A DNA stretch of 64,000 nucleotides, from assembly GCF_042684665.1 (NCBI RefSeq), contig NZ_JBHULY010000013.1, positions 183,622-247,621 of the forward strand. Reading direction: 5' to 3'. Shown here in pieces: positions 7,186 through 16,415 of the stretch (the stretch's first letter is position 1; each line of letters begins with the position of its first letter). A program made the translations under genes and the position numbers. This stretch comes from Jejuia rubra (GTDB lineage Bacteria; Bacteroidota; Bacteroidia; Flavobacteriales; Flavobacteriaceae). The notes under the pieces are model-generated. The model did no database searches, was not told where the DNA came from, and saw only the letters and a program-made list of their open reading frames with translations.

Positions 7186-7995
7186 ATGAAACGTACCTTA
7201 AAATTTTCTTTCTCAATCAGTTTGATAACATTACTTTTCACGGGCAATTCAGACTTAAATGCGCAAGTATATGCCGATGAAACCTCTAAGTCATTAATAG
7301 ACGCCATGGTCGAAGTCAATGGAGGCTATCAAAAATTGGCCAGCAAAAAGGACATCCAATTCAAATATGTTTACGATAATTACGACGCCGGAAAAGACGT
7401 ATCCTTAGAGCGCCATATTATTGATGGTGAACACTCTTGGGCGCAGTATAATACACACCAAAGGAATGTTCTGCCAAAGCAAAAAGGTGTTGCTCAACAG
7501 GCTTTGGTAGACGGAAAACCCATGCTGACATTTGATGGAAAGTCAATAACCGATGAGAAAGCCTTGGGCGGTACCGTATTCCTAAGAAAGGTAAATTTTT
7601 ATTGGTTCACGATGATGTACAAATTGCAGGACCCTGGCACTAACTATAAATATTTAGGCACAGAAGAGGCCAATGGCATTACCTACGACAAAGTGAGTTT
7701 AACCTACGACGCGGATATCACCAAAAAAGAAAAGAACGACGAATATATTTTGTACTTCAATCCCGAAACCCATTTGGTGGATTGGTTTTATTTTTCCCTC
7801 CCGGATTGGGGCATTAACGACCCCATTCTTAAAATGACATTGGAATACGAGATTATCGACGGCTTGCATGTTTCAACAGTAAGGAAATCTTTTGTACCCA
7901 ACGAAAAAGGGGAATATCACGATAACGGTACCTATACGTTTAGCGAAATCAAGTTTAATAATGGTTTTAGAAAGGAAGATTTTATTTTAAAATAA
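7186..7995 (+). CDS. Secreted protein with LolA-like beta-sheet character
   Basis: 269 aa. A signal peptide ends at SDLNAQ (about residue 27). The mature part has the alternating strand pattern seen in lipoprotein-carrier-like (LolA/LppX fold) proteins: LASKKDIQFKYVYDN, LVDGKPMLTFDGKSI, ITYDKVSLTYD, DEYILYFNPETHLVDWFYF and a C-terminal NGTYTFSEIKFNNGF strand. This resembles DUF6503-type periplasmic proteins of Bacteroidota, but the assignment is by pattern only. Ligand and role are unknown. The gene stands alone, with a terminator directly after it. Confidence 0.75.
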   Translation: MKRTLKFSFSISLITLLFTGNSDLNAQVYADETSKSLIDAMVEVNGGYQKLASKKDIQFKYVYDNYDAGKDVSLERHIIDGEHSWAQYNTHQRNVLPKQKGVAQQALVDGKPMLTFDGKSITDEKALGGTVFLRKVNFYWFTMMYKLQDPGTNYKYLGTEEANGITYDKVSLTYDADITKKEKNDEYILYFNPETHLVDWFYFSLPDWGINDPILKMTLEYEIIDGLHVSTVRKSFVPNEKGEYHDNGTYTFSEIKFNNGFRKEDFILK

Positions 7996-8016
7996 TCTTT
8001 GAGCCTTACTAAAATG

Positions 8017-8046
8017 AAAAGACTCTTTTTTTAAGAGTCTTTTTTT
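8017..8046 (+). terminator. Rho-independent terminator
   Basis: The stem AAAAGACTC / GAGTCTTTT with a T-rich loop is followed by TTTTTT, 22 nt after the stop of the secreted protein. Confidence 0.85.
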
Positions 8047-8080
8047 ATGAATTAATATCTTTACTTAAAAAATTAAAAAC

Positions 8081-8971
8081 ATGAAATTCGGAAGCGTCGA
8101 TAACCCTGAAGGCATCGATTTTAACTTACCAGCAGATCCACCAAAAACAAAAGACGTTTTAAACAAAGTGAAGGGCGACAATGTGCCAGAAATCTATGTG
8201 GGGTGTGCCAAATGGAATAGGGCAGACCTCAAAGGGTTTTACCCCAGAGGCACAAAAGATGAGTTGGGGTATTATTCCTCGCAATTCAATTCTATTGAGC
8301 TAAACGCCACTTTTTACCGTATTTTTCCTGCGGAACAATTTTCAACTTGGTACGATAAAACACCTGACGGTTTTAAGTTCTTTCCAAAATTAAATCAGGA
8401 AATCAGTCATTGGAAACGTTTGAATGACACCAATGAAGTTGTTCAGCATTATCTTTACAACGCTTCAAACTTGAAAGAAAAATTGGGAACCGTATTCCTG
8501 CAAATGCACAATAATTTTGCGCCCAAGGATTTTGATAGAGTGGTCAACTTCGTTGAAAATTGGCCTAAAGAAGTGCCTTTGGCAGTGGAGTTTAGGCATA
8601 CTAATTGGTATAACGACGAGGCTATTGCTAAGGATTTGTATCAATTATTGGAAGACAACAATATTTCCAACGTGATTGTGGATACGGCTGGAAGACGGGA
8701 TTTAATGCACATGCGGTTGACCAATTCTACAGCTTTTGTACGCTACGTTGGTGCAAATCATGCAACGGATTATACGAGATTGGACGATTGGGTGGAACGC
8801 TTAAAAAGTTGGATGGAGCAAGGTATTAAGGAAATAGATTTCTTTATCCACCAAAATATTGAAAAAGAGTCGCCCCTGCTATCCGCCTATTTCATTAAAA
8901 AACTCAATTCAGAATTGGGCTATTCACTTAAGGTTCCTAATGAAGAGGACGAGCAAAACTTACTATTTTAA
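8081..8971 (+). CDS. DUF72 (YecE-like) protein
   Basis: 296 aa. The TIM-barrel family hallmark is seen in IYVGCAKWNRADLKGFYP, YSSQFNSIELNATFYRIFPAEQFSTWYDKTPDGFKFFPKLNQEISH, PLAVEFRHTNWY and the C-terminal region on the FFIHQNIE strand. A near-match to the -7 box (TATCTTTA at 8056-8063) lies just upstream of the ATG. Biochemical function of DUF72 is not established. It is followed 18 nt later by a thioesterase gene in the same direction. Confidence 0.92.
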   Translation: MKFGSVDNPEGIDFNLPADPPKTKDVLNKVKGDNVPEIYVGCAKWNRADLKGFYPRGTKDELGYYSSQFNSIELNATFYRIFPAEQFSTWYDKTPDGFKFFPKLNQEISHWKRLNDTNEVVQHYLYNASNLKEKLGTVFLQMHNNFAPKDFDRVVNFVENWPKEVPLAVEFRHTNWYNDEAIAKDLYQLLEDNNISNVIVDTAGRRDLMHMRLTNSTAFVRYVGANHATDYTRLDDWVERLKSWMEQGIKEIDFFIHQNIEKESPLLSAYFIKKLNSELGYSLKVPNEEDEQNLLF

Positions 8972-8989
8972 AACGCAAAAATTATTTAA

Positions 8990-9373
8990 ATGAGATTTCA
9001 TACACGCAAATGGATTAAACCAGAAGATTTAAACGCAAACGGCACCCTTTTTGGAGGGAGGCTTTTGGAATGGATTGATGAAGAAGCCGCTCTTTACAGC
9101 ATTGTTCAGTTAGAAAACCAAAAGGTGGTTACAAAATATATTAGCGAAATCGATTTTAAGGCTTCAGCAAAACAAGGAGATGTCATAGAAATTGGGATAA
9201 AAGCCGTGAAATTCGGTAAAGCCTCCCTTACTTTGAGTTGTGAGGTGAGAAATATGATGACAAGGGAAACGATTATCACTATTTCCAATATAGTAATGGT
9301 AAATGTTGGGCAAGACGGTAAGCCTTTGCCTCATGGCAAAACTGAGGTGGAATTTGTGAAAGATAGATTATAA
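8990..9373 (+). CDS. Acyl-CoA thioesterase, hotdog fold (YciA-like)
   Basis: 127 aa, a single hotdog domain. NANGTLFGGRLLEWIDEEAALYS is the conserved motif of the YciA/BACH type, with the catalytic Asp in WIDE. VTKYISEIDFKASAKQGDVIEIG is the usual second block. It hydrolyses acyl-CoA thioesters in the cytosol; chain-length preference cannot be told from sequence. It probably shares a transcript with the upstream DUF72 gene. Confidence 0.9.
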   Translation: MRFHTRKWIKPEDLNANGTLFGGRLLEWIDEEAALYSIVQLENQKVVTKYISEIDFKASAKQGDVIEIGIKAVKFGKASLTLSCEVRNMMTRETIITISNIVMVNVGQDGKPLPHGKTEVEFVKDRL

Positions 9374-9517
9374 CAGAGCACTTTGATTTTGCATTGAAAA
9401 TTATAACTAAATTTTCTGTTTTTTTGCATTAAATTCAATTAATATGGACTTACTTGTATTTTTTGTAAAAATAAAATAACAATACGGTCTAAACTTTCGA
9501 TTAAATGTAATTAAGTA

Positions 9518-9551
9518 TAACTTTGTAGCCCGCTATAACTTTTGGGGCTAC
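9518..9551 (+). promoter_or_regulatory. leu operon promoter -7 box and leader hairpin
   Basis: TAACTTTG at 9518-9525 is an exact TAnnTTTG match, predicting a start near 9531 and a leader of about 70 nt. GTAGCCC (9525-9531) can pair with GGGCTAC (9545-9551) at the very start of the leader. No T-tract follows, so it may be a transcript-stabilising hairpin rather than a terminator. No convincing Leu-rich leader peptide is present. Confidence 0.55.
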
Positions 9552-9600
9552 ATTGTATTCACTTTTTGTTGGTTATAGCATCATAAAACCTTTATTAATT

Positions 9601-11007
9601 ATGAGTAAGACATTGTTTGACAAGGTGTGGGATTCTCACGTTGTTAGAAAAATAGAAGATGGACCGGACGTGTTTTTTATAGACCGTCATTTTATACACG
9701 AAGTAACGAGTCCAGTTGCTTTTGTTGGATTAAAAAGTCGTGGAATTGGGGTAATGTATCCGGAGCGTACGTTCGCTACTGCCGACCATAACACTCCGAC
9801 TTGGAATCAGCATTTGCCTGTTGCAGATCCTTTATCTGCAAACCAGTTGGAAGCATTGGCCAATAACGCAGCTGAATATGGTATTTCGCACTGGGGATTA
9901 GGCCACAGAAACAATGGTATTGTTCATATCGTAGGCCCTGAAAATGGGATTACGTTACCAGGTTCAACTATTGTTTGTGGAGATTCGCATACGTCAACGC
10001 ATGGTGCTTTTGGTGCTATTGCATTTGGTATCGGTACCTCAGAGGTTGAAATGGTGCTATCTACACAGTGTATCATGCAACCCAAGCCAAAGAAAATGAG
10101 AATAAATGTCAACGGGAAATTAGGGTTTGGTGTCACTCCTAAAGACGTGGCATTATATATTATTTCTCAACAAACTACCTCAGGAGCAACAGGCTATTTT
10201 GTAGAATATGCAGGTGAAGTTTTTGAAAATATGTCCATGGAAGGCCGTATGACAGTGTGCAACCTTTCTATTGAAATGGGAGCCCGTGGCGGTATGGTTG
10301 CGCCAGATGCAAAGACTTTTGAATACATCAAAGGTAGAAAGCATACGCCAAAAGGTGCTGATTGGGATAAGGCCATGGAATATTGGAAGACGCTTAAAAC
10401 TGATGATGATGCCGTATTTGATTTAGAATTCAACTATGACGCTGCCGATATTGAACCGATGATTACCTATGGTACCAATCCTGGAATGGGTATTGGTGTT
10501 ACCGAATCGATTCCAATGGCCGAAAACGTACAAGGTGCGGTAGCTACTTACAAAAAGTCATTAGGCTACATGAAGTTTGAAGAGGGTGATGACATGATTG
10601 GCAAGCAAGTGGACTATGTATTCTTGGGATCTTGTACTAACGGACGAATTGAGGATTTCAGAGCATTTTGTTCTATTGTTGAAGGCCGTCAAAAAGCAGA
10701 TAACATTACGGCTTGGTTAGTACCTGGGTCGCATAAAGTTGTGGATCAGATCAAAGAAGAAGGTTTAGATAAAATTTTAGAAGCTTCTGGATTTGTGTTA
10801 AGAGAACCTGGTTGTTCAGCGTGTTTGGCAATGAACGATGATAAAGTACCTGCTGGGAAATTGGCTGTATCTACATCAAATAGAAACTTTGAGGGACGTC
10901 AAGGTCCAGGATCAAGAACTTTATTGGCATCACCGCTTGTGGCCGCTGCCACAGCAGTTTCAGGTGTTGTTACAGACCCAAGAACTTTGTTAGAAGTAAC
11001 TGCCTAA
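9601..11007 (+). CDS. leuC: 3-isopropylmalate dehydratase large subunit LeuC
   Basis: Leucine biosynthesis: isomerises 2- to 3-isopropylmalate together with LeuD, using a [4Fe-4S] cluster. The start is set at the ATG at 9601 (MSKTLFDKVWDSHVV); the 16 open codons before it have only a TTG start and lie in the leader. 468 aa is the usual LeuC length. VCGDSHTSTHGAFGAIAFGIGTSE, FLGSCTNGRIEDF and REPGCSACLAMN supply the three cluster cysteines. It is the first gene of leuC-leuD-leuA-leuB. Confidence 0.97.
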   Translation: MSKTLFDKVWDSHVVRKIEDGPDVFFIDRHFIHEVTSPVAFVGLKSRGIGVMYPERTFATADHNTPTWNQHLPVADPLSANQLEALANNAAEYGISHWGLGHRNNGIVHIVGPENGITLPGSTIVCGDSHTSTHGAFGAIAFGIGTSEVEMVLSTQCIMQPKPKKMRINVNGKLGFGVTPKDVALYIISQQTTSGATGYFVEYAGEVFENMSMEGRMTVCNLSIEMGARGGMVAPDAKTFEYIKGRKHTPKGADWDKAMEYWKTLKTDDDAVFDLEFNYDAADIEPMITYGTNPGMGIGVTESIPMAENVQGAVATYKKSLGYMKFEEGDDMIGKQVDYVFLGSCTNGRIEDFRAFCSIVEGRQKADNITAWLVPGSHKVVDQIKEEGLDKILEASGFVLREPGCSACLAMNDDKVPAGKLAVSTSNRNFEGRQGPGSRTLLASPLVAAATAVSGVVTDPRTLLEVTA

Positions 11008-11016
11008 ATAGGCTAT

Positions 11017-11097
11017 TCGCTTTTGGCGTTTGGCCATTAGCACAAAAAGTATAATTATTAGTTGCCAATAGCCAATAGCTAAAGGCCAAAAGCATAA
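11017..11097. repeat. Inverted repeat between leuC and leuD
   Basis: GCTTTTGGCGTTTGGCCATTAGC near 11029-11051 is partly complementary to a block ending GCTAAAGGCCAAAAGC near 11095, with TTGCCAATAGCCAATAGC in between. It is a repetitive TTGGC/GCCAA array that folds on itself inside the operon. No ORF is present. Confidence 0.55.
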
Positions 11098-11102
11098 AAA
11101 AC

Positions 11103-11702
11103 ATGGCTTACGATAAATTTGAAGTATTAACAAGTACAGCATATCCACTACCAATTGAGAACGTAGATACGGATCAAATCATACCAGCACGTTTCTTAAA
11201 AGCAACTGAGCGTAAAGGTTTTGGAGATAACTTTTTTCGTGATTGGAGATATGATTCAGAAGGAAATCCGATTGCTGATTTTCCTTTGAATGATGCGAAA
11301 TACGCAGGTTCTAAGATTTTAGTAGGAGGAAAGAACTTTGGTTCTGGGTCTTCTAGAGAGCACGCGGCCTGGTCCGTTTATGATTTTGGATTACGTTGTG
11401 TGATTTCATCTTTCTTTGCAGATATTTTTAGAAATAACTGCTTAAATATTGGCGTATTGCCTGTGCAGGTTTCGGCTGATTTTGCTCAAAAATTGTTTGA
11501 TGCTATTGAAGCGGATCCGAAGACGGAAATAAAAGTAGACTTACCTAGTCAGACCGTAACATTATTGTCAACTGGTGAATCTGAATCCTTTGATATCAAT
11601 GGATACAAAAAAGGTAATATGTTGAATGGTTTTGATGATATAGATTACCTTCAAAATATGAAGGATGAGGTAAAGGCTTTTGCCGAAACAAGACCATTTT
11701 AG
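11103..11702 (+). CDS. leuD: 3-isopropylmalate dehydratase small subunit LeuD
   Basis: Swivel domain that completes the LeuC active site. 199 aa. It has the N-terminal PLPIENVDTDQIIPARFLK motif and GGKNFGSGSSREHAAWSVYDFG, the substrate-phosphate/serine loop. It lies 95 nt after leuC, the gap being filled by an inverted repeat. Confidence 0.97.
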   Translation: MAYDKFEVLTSTAYPLPIENVDTDQIIPARFLKATERKGFGDNFFRDWRYDSEGNPIADFPLNDAKYAGSKILVGGKNFGSGSSREHAAWSVYDFGLRCVISSFFADIFRNNCLNIGVLPVQVSADFAQKLFDAIEADPKTEIKVDLPSQTVTLLSTGESESFDINGYKKGNMLNGFDDIDYLQNMKDEVKAFAETRPF

Positions 11703-11734
11703 TCATAAAAAAATATAAGCATAAAAACCTGAAT

Positions 11735-11826
11735 TGTCAGACTGAGCGCAGTCGAAGTCTAGTTTCAGGTTCTTTTGTTTAAAGTTAATAGATTTGTGAG
11801 ATTTTGAAATAAGACTTCGGTTGACT
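11735..11826. repeat. TGTCAGACTGAGCGCAGTCGAAGTC hairpin-type repeat
   Basis: The left half (TGTCAGACTGAGC...CGAAGTCT) and right half (AAGACTTCGGTTGAC) are loosely complementary. The CTGAGC..GTCGAAGT core recurs at about 61989-62010 (CTGAGCCTGTCGAAGTGC), here between leuD and leuA. It is a dispersed intergenic repeat. Confidence 0.55.
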
Positions 11827-11864
11827 TTTCAGAATTGGAGATAAAGGATACGATTTAACCTTTG

Positions 11865-13385
11865 ATGGCTACGAAACGAATAGAAATAATGGATACGACA
11901 TTGCGTGACGGGGAGCAAACCTCTTCCGTGTCGTTTTCTGCTTCTGAAAAATTGACCATTGCCAAACTTTTATTGGAAGAATTAAAGGTAGACCGCATTG
12001 AAGTAGCTTCTGCCAGAGTTTCGGAGGGGGAGTTTCAGGCAGTAAAGGATATCACCGATTGGGCTTCCGAATATGGCTATTTAGACAAAGTTGAGGTATT
12101 AACATTTGTGGATGATGGTGTTTCTATTTCATGGATGGAAGAAGCTGGAGCAAAAGCTCAAAATCTGTTAACCAAAGGCTCATTAAACCATTTGACTCAC
12201 CAACTTAAAAAGACTCCTAATCAGCACTTTAAGGAGGTTGAGGGGGTTATAAAATTGGCGACAGAAAAAGGGTTTATTACCAATGTGTATTTGGAGGACT
12301 GGAGCAATGGCATGCGAAATTCCAAAGCCTATGTGTATGAGTTTTTAGAGTTTTTGAGTAAGCAAAAGGTTGCAAGAATTATGTTGCCTGACACCTTGGG
12401 TGTGCTTACACCAAAGGAGTCGTTTGATTTTGTTAAGGAGATTAAGGAAAAATATCCAGATTTACATTTTGACTTTCACGCCCACAACGATTATGATCTT
12501 GGAGTCGCTAATGCTGTTGAGGGTTTGAAAGCTGGTGCGGATGGTTTGCACCTTACTGTGAATGGGATGGGAGAACGTGCTGGAAATGCGCCAATGTCCA
12601 GTACAATAGCTGTTATTAATGACTTTATGCCCGATATTAATATAGGGGTGAATGAAAAAGTATTGTACACCGTAAGCAAACTCGTTGAAAACTTTTCAGG
12701 GGTCATGATTCCAGCTAATAAACCAATTATCGGGGCAAATGTATTCACCCAAACTGCGGGAATCCACGCTGATGGTGATAATAAAAAAAACCTGTATTTC
12801 AGTGATTTAATGCCCGAGCGTTTTGGAAGAAAACGACAGTACGCGTTAGGGAAGGCCTCGGGTAAAGCCAATATTCAAAAGAACTTGCACCAATTGGGAT
12901 TACAATTGAATGACGAGGATCTGAAAAAAGTAACCCAGCGTATTATTGAACTTGGTGATAAAAAGCAGGTGGTGACCAAGGAGGATTTGCCATATATCAT
13001 TTCGGATGTTTTGGACCAAACCTATGAGGAAAAGGTTAGGGTAAACTCCTATGTTTTGACGCATTCCAAAGGACTGAAACCTTCTACGACGGTATCGATT
13101 ACTATTGAAGAAGATACATTTGAGGAGAATGCGCAAGGAGATGGTCAGTTTGATGCCTTTATGAATGCCATACGTACGGTGTTTAAAAAGAAAAAAACCG
13201 TATTGCCGGATTTGATCGATTATGCAGTTCGGATTCCACCAGGTAGCCGTTCTGATGCATTGTGTGAAACGATTATTACTTGGAAGTATCCCGAAAAGGA
13301 ATTTAAAACCCGTGGCCTGGATAGTGACCAAACGGTTTCGGCCATCAAGGCCACGGAAAAGATGCTGAACATTATAGTAGGTTAG
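11865..13385 (+). CDS. leuA: 2-isopropylmalate synthase-type enzyme (LeuA)
   Basis: Condenses acetyl-CoA with a 2-oxoacid. 506 aa counted from the ATG at 11865; a TTG one codon earlier is unlikely. The N-terminal HMGL-like TIM barrel shows MDTTLRDGEQTSSVSFS, DFHAHNDYDLGVAN (metal-binding His pair) and GMGERAGNAPMSS. The C-terminal LeuA allosteric dimer domain (about 380-506) has SYVLTHSKGLKPSTTVSI and DYAVRIPPGSRSDALCETI. This compact type can be annotated as either 2-isopropylmalate or citramalate synthase. The leuCD/leuB context favours isopropylmalate synthase, feedback-regulated by leucine. Confidence 0.85.
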   Translation: MATKRIEIMDTTLRDGEQTSSVSFSASEKLTIAKLLLEELKVDRIEVASARVSEGEFQAVKDITDWASEYGYLDKVEVLTFVDDGVSISWMEEAGAKAQNLLTKGSLNHLTHQLKKTPNQHFKEVEGVIKLATEKGFITNVYLEDWSNGMRNSKAYVYEFLEFLSKQKVARIMLPDTLGVLTPKESFDFVKEIKEKYPDLHFDFHAHNDYDLGVANAVEGLKAGADGLHLTVNGMGERAGNAPMSSTIAVINDFMPDINIGVNEKVLYTVSKLVENFSGVMIPANKPIIGANVFTQTAGIHADGDNKKNLYFSDLMPERFGRKRQYALGKASGKANIQKNLHQLGLQLNDEDLKKVTQRIIELGDKKQVVTKEDLPYIISDVLDQTYEEKVRVNSYVLTHSKGLKPSTTVSITIEEDTFEENAQGDGQFDAFMNAIRTVFKKKKTVLPDLIDYAVRIPPGSRSDALCETIITWKYPEKEFKTRGLDSDQTVSAIKATEKMLNIIVG

Positions 13386-13442
13386 AAGCAGGAAGTAGGA
13401 AGTGGTAAGCATGAAGTAAGGAGTTTGAAGTGTATTAGTGTT

Positions 13443-13469
13443 CCCCTCCTTGGAGGGGCTAGGGGTGGG
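13443..13469 (+). repeat. CCCCTCCTTGGAGGGG palindromic repeat with GGCTAGGGG tail
   Basis: Fourth copy of the palindrome family found inside hisIE and after truA, here in the leuA-leuB gap. It is preceded by a degenerate GAAGTAGGAAGTGG-type simple repeat (about 13386-13430). Confidence 0.7.
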
Positions 13470-13534
13470 TCAAGAAACACTTTAGCAAATAATAATTTTG
13501 TGTATTGAAAAGCAGTTAGGTAGCGGACGTGCCC

Positions 13535-13610
13535 GCGTTAGGGATTGAACGGCCTGTTGAAGCTCCTCAAAGAGAGCGACTAGTGAAAGCCCGACCCTAT
13601 GGGGAACGCC
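13535..13610 (+). repeat. GCGTTAGGGAT...AGCCCGACCC...AACGCC element, copy 2
   Basis: A short copy of the element at 2912-3067. It has the same left end (GCGTTAGGGATTGAA) and right end (AAAGCCCGACCC...GGGGAACGCC), but the interior is only about 40 nt and folds as an AAGCTCCTC/GAGAGCG stem. It lies 34 nt before leuB. Confidence 0.7.
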
Positions 13611-13644
13611 TAAAAGAGATAAATTAGAAACTAAAATAAACAGA

Positions 13645-14700
13645 ATGAAATTAAACATTGCACTTTTAGCAGGAGATGGTATTGGACCAGAAGTTATAGA
13701 TCAAGCAGTGAAAGTAAGTGATGCTGTTGCTTCAAAATTTGGTCATGAGCTAACTTGGAAACCAGCTTTAACAGGAGCAGCGGCGATTGATGCCGTTGGA
13801 GAGCCTTATCCGGATGAAACACATGAAATCTGTAAAAGTTCTGACGCGGTATTGTTTGGTGCGATTGGCCACCCTAAGTTTGATAACGATCCTTCGGCTA
13901 AGGTGCGTCCTGAGCAGGGCTTGTTAAAAATGAGAAAGGCCTTGGGCTTATTTGCGAATGTTCGTCCAACATTTACATTTCCTTCATTATTAGATAAATC
14001 ACCTTTAAAGAAAGAACGTATTGAAGGTACGGATTTGGTGTTTTTGCGTGAGCTAACCGGTGGCATTTATTTTGGTGAAAAAGGCAGAAGAGAAGAAGGG
14101 GAAACGGCTTATGACAACTGTGTTTATACCAGGGAAGAGGTGCAACGTTTGGCTAAAAAGGGTTTTGAATTGGCGATGACTCGAGGCAAAAAGTTATGTT
14201 GTGTGGACAAAGCCAACGTTTTGGAAACTTCAAGACTTTGGAGAGAGACTGTTCAAGCGATGGAGAAAGATTATCCAGAGGTAGAGGTAAGCTATGAGTT
14301 TGTGGATGCCGTAGCAATGCGATTGGTACAATGGCCAAACAGTTACGATGTTTTGATTACCGAAAACCTTTTTGGAGATATTTTGACGGATGAAGCTTCT
14401 GTAATTTCGGGATCTATGGGATTAATGCCATCGGCCTCATTGGGCTCTGATATAGGTTTGTTTGAACCCATTCATGGGTCTTATCCTCAGGCAGCAGGGA
14501 AGAATATTGCGAACCCGATGGCAACTGTATTATCTGCTGCCATGATGTTTGAGAATTTTGGTTTACATGCTGAAGGGAAGGCTATCAGAGAGGTGGTGAA
14601 TAAAGCCCTAAATGAAGGAATGGTAACTGAGGATTTAGCTGATGGAGGTAAATCTTATGGTACCAGTGAAGTCGGAGATTGGTTGGCATCCAATATTTAG
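13645..14700 (+). CDS. leuB: 3-isopropylmalate dehydrogenase LeuB
   Basis: NAD-dependent oxidative decarboxylation of 3-isopropylmalate, the last ring of the leu pathway before transamination. 351 aa. ALLAGDGIGPEV opens the fold, LRELTGGIYFGEKG is the IPMDH substrate/cofactor loop, CCVDKANVLETSRLWRE and ITENLFGDILTDEASVISGSMGLMPSASLG are the metal- and NAD-binding blocks, and EPIHGSYPQAAGKNIANP is the adenine loop. It is the last gene of the operon, closed by a strong terminator. Confidence 0.97.
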   Translation: MKLNIALLAGDGIGPEVIDQAVKVSDAVASKFGHELTWKPALTGAAAIDAVGEPYPDETHEICKSSDAVLFGAIGHPKFDNDPSAKVRPEQGLLKMRKALGLFANVRPTFTFPSLLDKSPLKKERIEGTDLVFLRELTGGIYFGEKGRREEGETAYDNCVYTREEVQRLAKKGFELAMTRGKKLCCVDKANVLETSRLWRETVQAMEKDYPEVEVSYEFVDAVAMRLVQWPNSYDVLITENLFGDILTDEASVISGSMGLMPSASLGSDIGLFEPIHGSYPQAAGKNIANPMATVLSAAMMFENFGLHAEGKAIREVVNKALNEGMVTEDLADGGKSYGTSEVGDWLASNI

Positions 14701-14724
14701 AGGTTTGTTGAAAATAGAATATGG

Positions 14725-14756
14725 CCTGTTGGTTTTAATACCAACAGGTTTTTTTT
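14725..14756 (+). terminator. Rho-independent terminator of the leu operon
   Basis: The perfect 9-bp stem CCTGTTGGT / ACCAACAGG is followed by eight T, 24 nt after the leuB stop. Confidence 0.93.
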
Positions 14757-14836
14757 GTTCATAATTTTTTAATGGGTTCTTAAAGTCAAAATGGATAATA
14801 ATTGTTAACTTTCTGGTAACCTTTAACTTAAAGATT

Positions 14837-16411
14837 ATGAAAACAACTTTACAATTATTTTTAGTGGCCTCATTTTTGGGGTTTTCTAATGTATATGGGC
14901 AGATTGGGAGTTTTACTTCGGTTACTCCAGCCGCTCAAACGGATCAATTTATTATTCCTTCGACGCATACCTTTCAAGTATTGGCTGAATCTGGAGACGC
15001 CATAACTAGTGGCACTTTGCCAAATACACCTGATTTTACGGCCTATGTACCAATTGGAGGTAGTAGCACTAATGGATACCTTAGCTTGAACCATGAAAAA
15101 GTTCCTGGGGCAGTGACCATTTTCGATATTAACTTTAATGGTACAACAAAACTCTGGGAAAAAACCAGTGCGATCCCAATAGATTTTACGTCCGTTTTTG
15201 CGACTGCCGCAAATTGTTCAGGAACCGTGACTTCCTGGGGCAATGTTATCAGTTGTGAGGAGACTTCAGTTGCTACAGATTTTAATTTCGATGGATACAA
15301 TGATGTAGGCTGGAACGTTGAAATTAATCCAGCAACAAGATCAGTAGTTGGGAGTAAACTTTATGCCATGGGGCACTTTAAGCACGAAAATGTGGCAATT
15401 CATTATAATGGTAGGACAGTTTACCAAGGAGCAGATGACACCAGTGGGTTTGGTTTCTTGTATAAATTCGTGGCTACTAATGTAAATGATTTAAGTGCAG
15501 GAGACCTCTATGTGTTCTCAGGTTCTAAAAGTGGTACGGGGTCTTGGGTTTTAATAAATGACAGCTCTAATCCAGCGCATCAACTAGCATCGCATCAAAA
15601 CAACACCAATGCTCTGAGCCAGAGTGCGGGAGCTACCGAATTTAGAGGGATTGAAGATGTTGAAATCGGACCGGATGGAATGGTTTATTTTTCGGTGAAA
15701 AATGCTCCTGACAACAGGGTTTATCGCTTTTCTGATTCCGATGTTCTGGAAACAAGCCCTTCAACAATCACTATGGAAACGTTTGTCGGAAATATGAGTT
15801 ATGATATTAATGATGGTTCTTCAACTACACCTGTGCCTTGGGGAGTAGGGAATGATAATATGGCTTTTGATGGGGACGGCAACTTATGGGTACTGCAGGA
15901 TAATGACAACCATTACATTTGGGTGGTTAAAAGCGGACATACCCAAGCAAGCCCTGATGTAGAAATTTTTGGAATCACACCTTCTGGAGCTGAACCAACC
16001 GGCATAACTTTCACACCTGATTACAAATACTTGTTCATGTCTATTCAGCATCCAAGCGGCACTAATACGGCTGGACAAGTAGATGTTGCTGGTAACACTT
16101 ATGATTTTGAATTGGGGACAACATTGGTTGTGGCGCTTAATTCTGATTTAGGAACATCCTTATCTATTGCTGAAATAGGAGATACGAATGAATTTAAATT
16201 CTATCCAAACCCCTTAGATTCGTCTCAAAAACTTAAGATTGAGGGCTATGCTATCAAGACTGTTGAAATATATACCATTCAGGGAAAAAAGGTTTTTGAA
16301 AATACATTCAATGGGTTATCAGAGGTGGAATTGGACTTGAAAACTATTACGATTGGTACCTATCTTTTAACAGTAAATCAGAAGGAAGTAGCTAAGTTAG
16401 TGGTTAAGTAG
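14837..16411 (+). CDS. Secreted PhoX-family (DUF839-like) protein with type IX sorting domain
   Basis: 524 aa. A signal peptide ends at NVYGQ (about residue 22). The body resembles the PhoX/DUF839 beta-propeller family of Ca/Fe-dependent phosphatases: SLNHEK at 83-88, SWGNVISCEET with Cys140-Glu141, GHFKHENVAI at 179-188 and TEFRGIEDVEIGPDG. In PhoX the Cys/Glu set binds the di-iron/calcium cofactor. Residues about 445-524 (FKFYPNPLDSSQKLKIEG..., IYTIQGKKVFE, GTYLLTV) are a Por/T9SS type A sorting domain, so the protein is exported and probably cell-surface anchored. Phosphatase activity is inferred. Confidence 0.82.
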   Translation: MKTTLQLFLVASFLGFSNVYGQIGSFTSVTPAAQTDQFIIPSTHTFQVLAESGDAITSGTLPNTPDFTAYVPIGGSSTNGYLSLNHEKVPGAVTIFDINFNGTTKLWEKTSAIPIDFTSVFATAANCSGTVTSWGNVISCEETSVATDFNFDGYNDVGWNVEINPATRSVVGSKLYAMGHFKHENVAIHYNGRTVYQGADDTSGFGFLYKFVATNVNDLSAGDLYVFSGSKSGTGSWVLINDSSNPAHQLASHQNNTNALSQSAGATEFRGIEDVEIGPDGMVYFSVKNAPDNRVYRFSDSDVLETSPSTITMETFVGNMSYDINDGSSTTPVPWGVGNDNMAFDGDGNLWVLQDNDNHYIWVVKSGHTQASPDVEIFGITPSGAEPTGITFTPDYKYLFMSIQHPSGTNTAGQVDVAGNTYDFELGTTLVVALNSDLGTSLSIAEIGDTNEFKFYPNPLDSSQKLKIEGYAIKTVEIYTIQGKKVFENTFNGLSEVELDLKTITIGTYLLTVNQKEVAKLVVK

Positions 16412-16415
16412 ACAA

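Noticed and set aside
9444..9479. Short ORF MDLLVFFVKIK ahead of leuC as a leucine leader peptide
   Set aside because: Only two Leu codons, and the predicted leuC promoter (9518-9525) lies downstream of it, so it would not be in the leu transcript.
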